DNA from: JAWODU01 sp046483125
Lineage (GTDB): Bacteria > Verrucomicrobiota > Kiritimatiellia > UBA8416 > JAWODU01
Reading direction: 5' to 3'
Length of the DNA stretch: 14,221 nucleotides
Assembly: GCA_046483125.1 (NCBI GenBank)
Contig: JAWODU010000029.1
Span: 1 to 14,221, forward strand
This document shows, in pieces, positions 12,983 through 14,221 of this stretch. Below the pieces are notes generated by a model. The model did not search any database and was not told the DNA's origin. It saw only the letters and a list, made by a program, of their open reading frames with translations. The position numbers and the translations under genes were made by a program. Each line of letters starts with the position of its first letter. Position 1 is the first letter of the stretch.

Positions 12983-14126
12983 CATTGAGAACTTACCCAA
13001 TCTCACCAGCTACTGGATAAAGGCTTACAAAGACCTCAACCGGAACGGAGTAAAGGACTGGTGGGAAGCAGAAGGCTCATACCCCGCAAATCCTATATAT
13101 CTCGACGATGATATTGCCGGGATTGATATTGAACTTCTCGATCCCGATACTGACAGCGACAGCCTGCCGGACTGGTGGGAGCTGACGTACCTTGGCGGCC
13201 TTTCCGGCACGCCCGATGAAGATCCCGATGAAGACGGCGTATCCAGCCTGACCGAGTACCGGGAGCGCACCGATCCGACAGTTTCCGATACCGACCGGGA
13301 CGGATTTCCAGACGGCTTCGAGCCGGGCTATGGCGTAAGCAGGGCGTTCATCGACTGGGCCGATTCACGCTACACCCGCGAAGACGACTACATCTACACA
13401 ATGCCCGAATGGGTAGAGCGCGCTTACAAACTCGGCGGCCAATGGGTGAGTCCCTCTCCCGGTCCCGGTATTCTCTTATCCGAGGCAATCGCATCCCCTC
13501 CCACCAATCCCGTTGATCTTGCCTCGATAGACTGGGACAACCCGGACATGACACTTGACGGTGAGAAAATCTACCTTGGCAGCGGCTGGATAGTGCGCGT
13601 ATACCAACAGAACGGAGAATGGCTCGTCCAGGAAATCTGCGCGCCGCTGCCCCAAAGACAGGCTGATGAAGTCATCCGGCGCAATCCCCTGCTGATGCCG
13701 TACGTATCGGCGCTTGTCGACCACACCCTCTTTCCCGGCTTCAACCCCGGCGAATGGCATGTTCCCTCCTCCGAACCCGAGGGAGAAGGCAGGCTGGTAA
13801 TAGAACTTAACCGCACCATTGTAAGCAACGATCTGAGGATGAAAGTCCAGTTCATGGATTACGCCGGTTCGTCTCTCTATATTGAGCTGAGCGATTCCGA
13901 CGATTCACTTATAGAGAACCTCGGAAACATCATGACCGGGACCGGCCGGATACTGTGGAAAACCAACAACATTCCGCTTGAAACCTTTACTGACGCGACA
14001 AGGATCTGCCTGCACAGAGGTATCGGCGAAATACGTGTCAGTGAGACGATTCTGCTTATCGACCAGGACGGAGACGGTCTTGACGCCGGCCAGGAGGCAT
14101 TGCTGGGGACTAGCGATCTGAGCGCG

Positions 14127-14219
14127 GATTCCGACGGGGACGGCACGGGGGAGAAGGCCGAAGTCGATGCCGGAACGGACCCCGCCGATCCCGCTTCGTT
14201 CCCGGCGGCTGTTTCCGGC
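14127..14219 (+). repeat. TSP3 block and module boundary, copy 2
   Basis: This is the second copy of the 31-codon TSP3 boundary at 12774-12866. It ends two bases before the window edge, so another module like the one beginning at 12861 probably continues outside. Confidence 0.7.
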
Positions 14220-14221
14220 TC

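Larger units (their letters stand above)
11730..14221 (+). pseudogene. large exported LamG/TSP3-repeat surface protein, interrupted by an in-frame TGA; runs off the window
   Basis: From the GTG at 11730 (GGCAGGA just upstream) a signal peptide is clear: basic TRRWRSLSWSAR, hydrophobic SFLLVFIALTTGILLAGA, probable cleavage before QPSG. A short TSP3-like Asp-rich stretch follows, then a LamG-like beta domain (CYWPLTND; later NQWMHLGVVWDSTNG, FTLGAYDI), then Ca2+-binding TSP3 blocks (12564-12852, 13140-13320, 14061-end) with DWWE motifs. Between the first two is a beta module starting SGRIIYPGW and ending in a D-rich strand; 13321-14060 is unassigned. At 12063-12065 a TGA interrupts the LamG domain between DFKN and ALNLGG. 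The same frame is then open for 718 codons to the window end, and the local context suggests the ancestral codon was GGA (Gly). Hence a nonsense mutation, sequencing error or readthrough. The frame is also open upstream to a TTG at 11619. Likely role: cell-surface or extracellular adhesion. Confidence 0.8.

Noticed and set aside
1..14221. CRISPR array, tRNA or rRNA genes, insertion sequence with transposase
   Set aside because: I saw no regularly spaced direct repeats, no tRNA- or rRNA-like segment, and no transposase or terminal inverted repeats.

Overview
The window looks like a GC-rich chromosomal segment from a heterotrophic bacterium, most likely of the PVC group (Kiritimatiellota, Lentisphaerota or Verrucomicrobiota). 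The basis is the combination of sulfatase and carbohydrate-esterase genes, a secreted protein built from LamG and thrombospondin type 3 (TSP3) calcium-binding modules with recurrent Asp-Trp-Trp motifs, and small low-complexity repeats of kinds I associate with such genomes. The taxonomic call is inference; the gene calls do not depend on it.

Layout. (1) Positions 1-1990 are accessory DNA: a lone VapC-type PIN toxin (391-798, +) with no intact antitoxin, then a complete ribbon-helix-helix antitoxin/PIN toxin pair on the minus strand (1652 to 997) with a promoter and a 17-bp palindromic operator, then a stretch with a short Asp/Arg/Lys-codon repeat. (2) Positions 1993-4520 are a polysaccharide-degradation remnant: an intact alpha/beta-hydrolase esterase whose stop overlaps the start of a sulfatase by 4 bp, the sulfatase broken by a 5-bp tandem duplication and a large internal deletion, the C-terminal stump of a second sulfatase, and an intact VOC/glyoxalase-fold protein that the stump reads into in frame. 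(3) Positions 4590-5986 hold hisH and hisF, the two subunits of imidazole glycerol phosphate synthase. (4) A GT4 glycosyltransferase converges on hisF (7255 to 6008, -). (5) A small helical protein of unknown function (7400-7894, +) converges on a two-gene minus-strand unit (11443 to 7912). The first gene of that unit encodes two copies of an unrecognised domain, a ComEA-like helix-hairpin-helix and a roadblock/LC7 domain. The second encodes an MshEN-like domain, a helical region resembling a decayed HD-GYP, a degenerate receiver and a PATAN/DUF4388 domain. (6) From about 11730 to the window end runs a large exported LamG/TSP3 protein, interrupted by one in-frame TGA at 12063.

How they may work together. 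The esterase and sulfatases would have removed acetyl and sulfate groups from a sulfated glycan, and this locus appears to be decaying. The 7912-11443 pair combines domains known from MglAB-type small-GTPase switches, c-di-GMP-responsive ATPases and PATAN regulators. It is the best candidate here for an undescribed signalling, polarity or surface-organelle system. An exact 8-mer (CAGAATGA) recurs at -10-like positions in the two intergenic regions around that block, which hints at shared promoter architecture.
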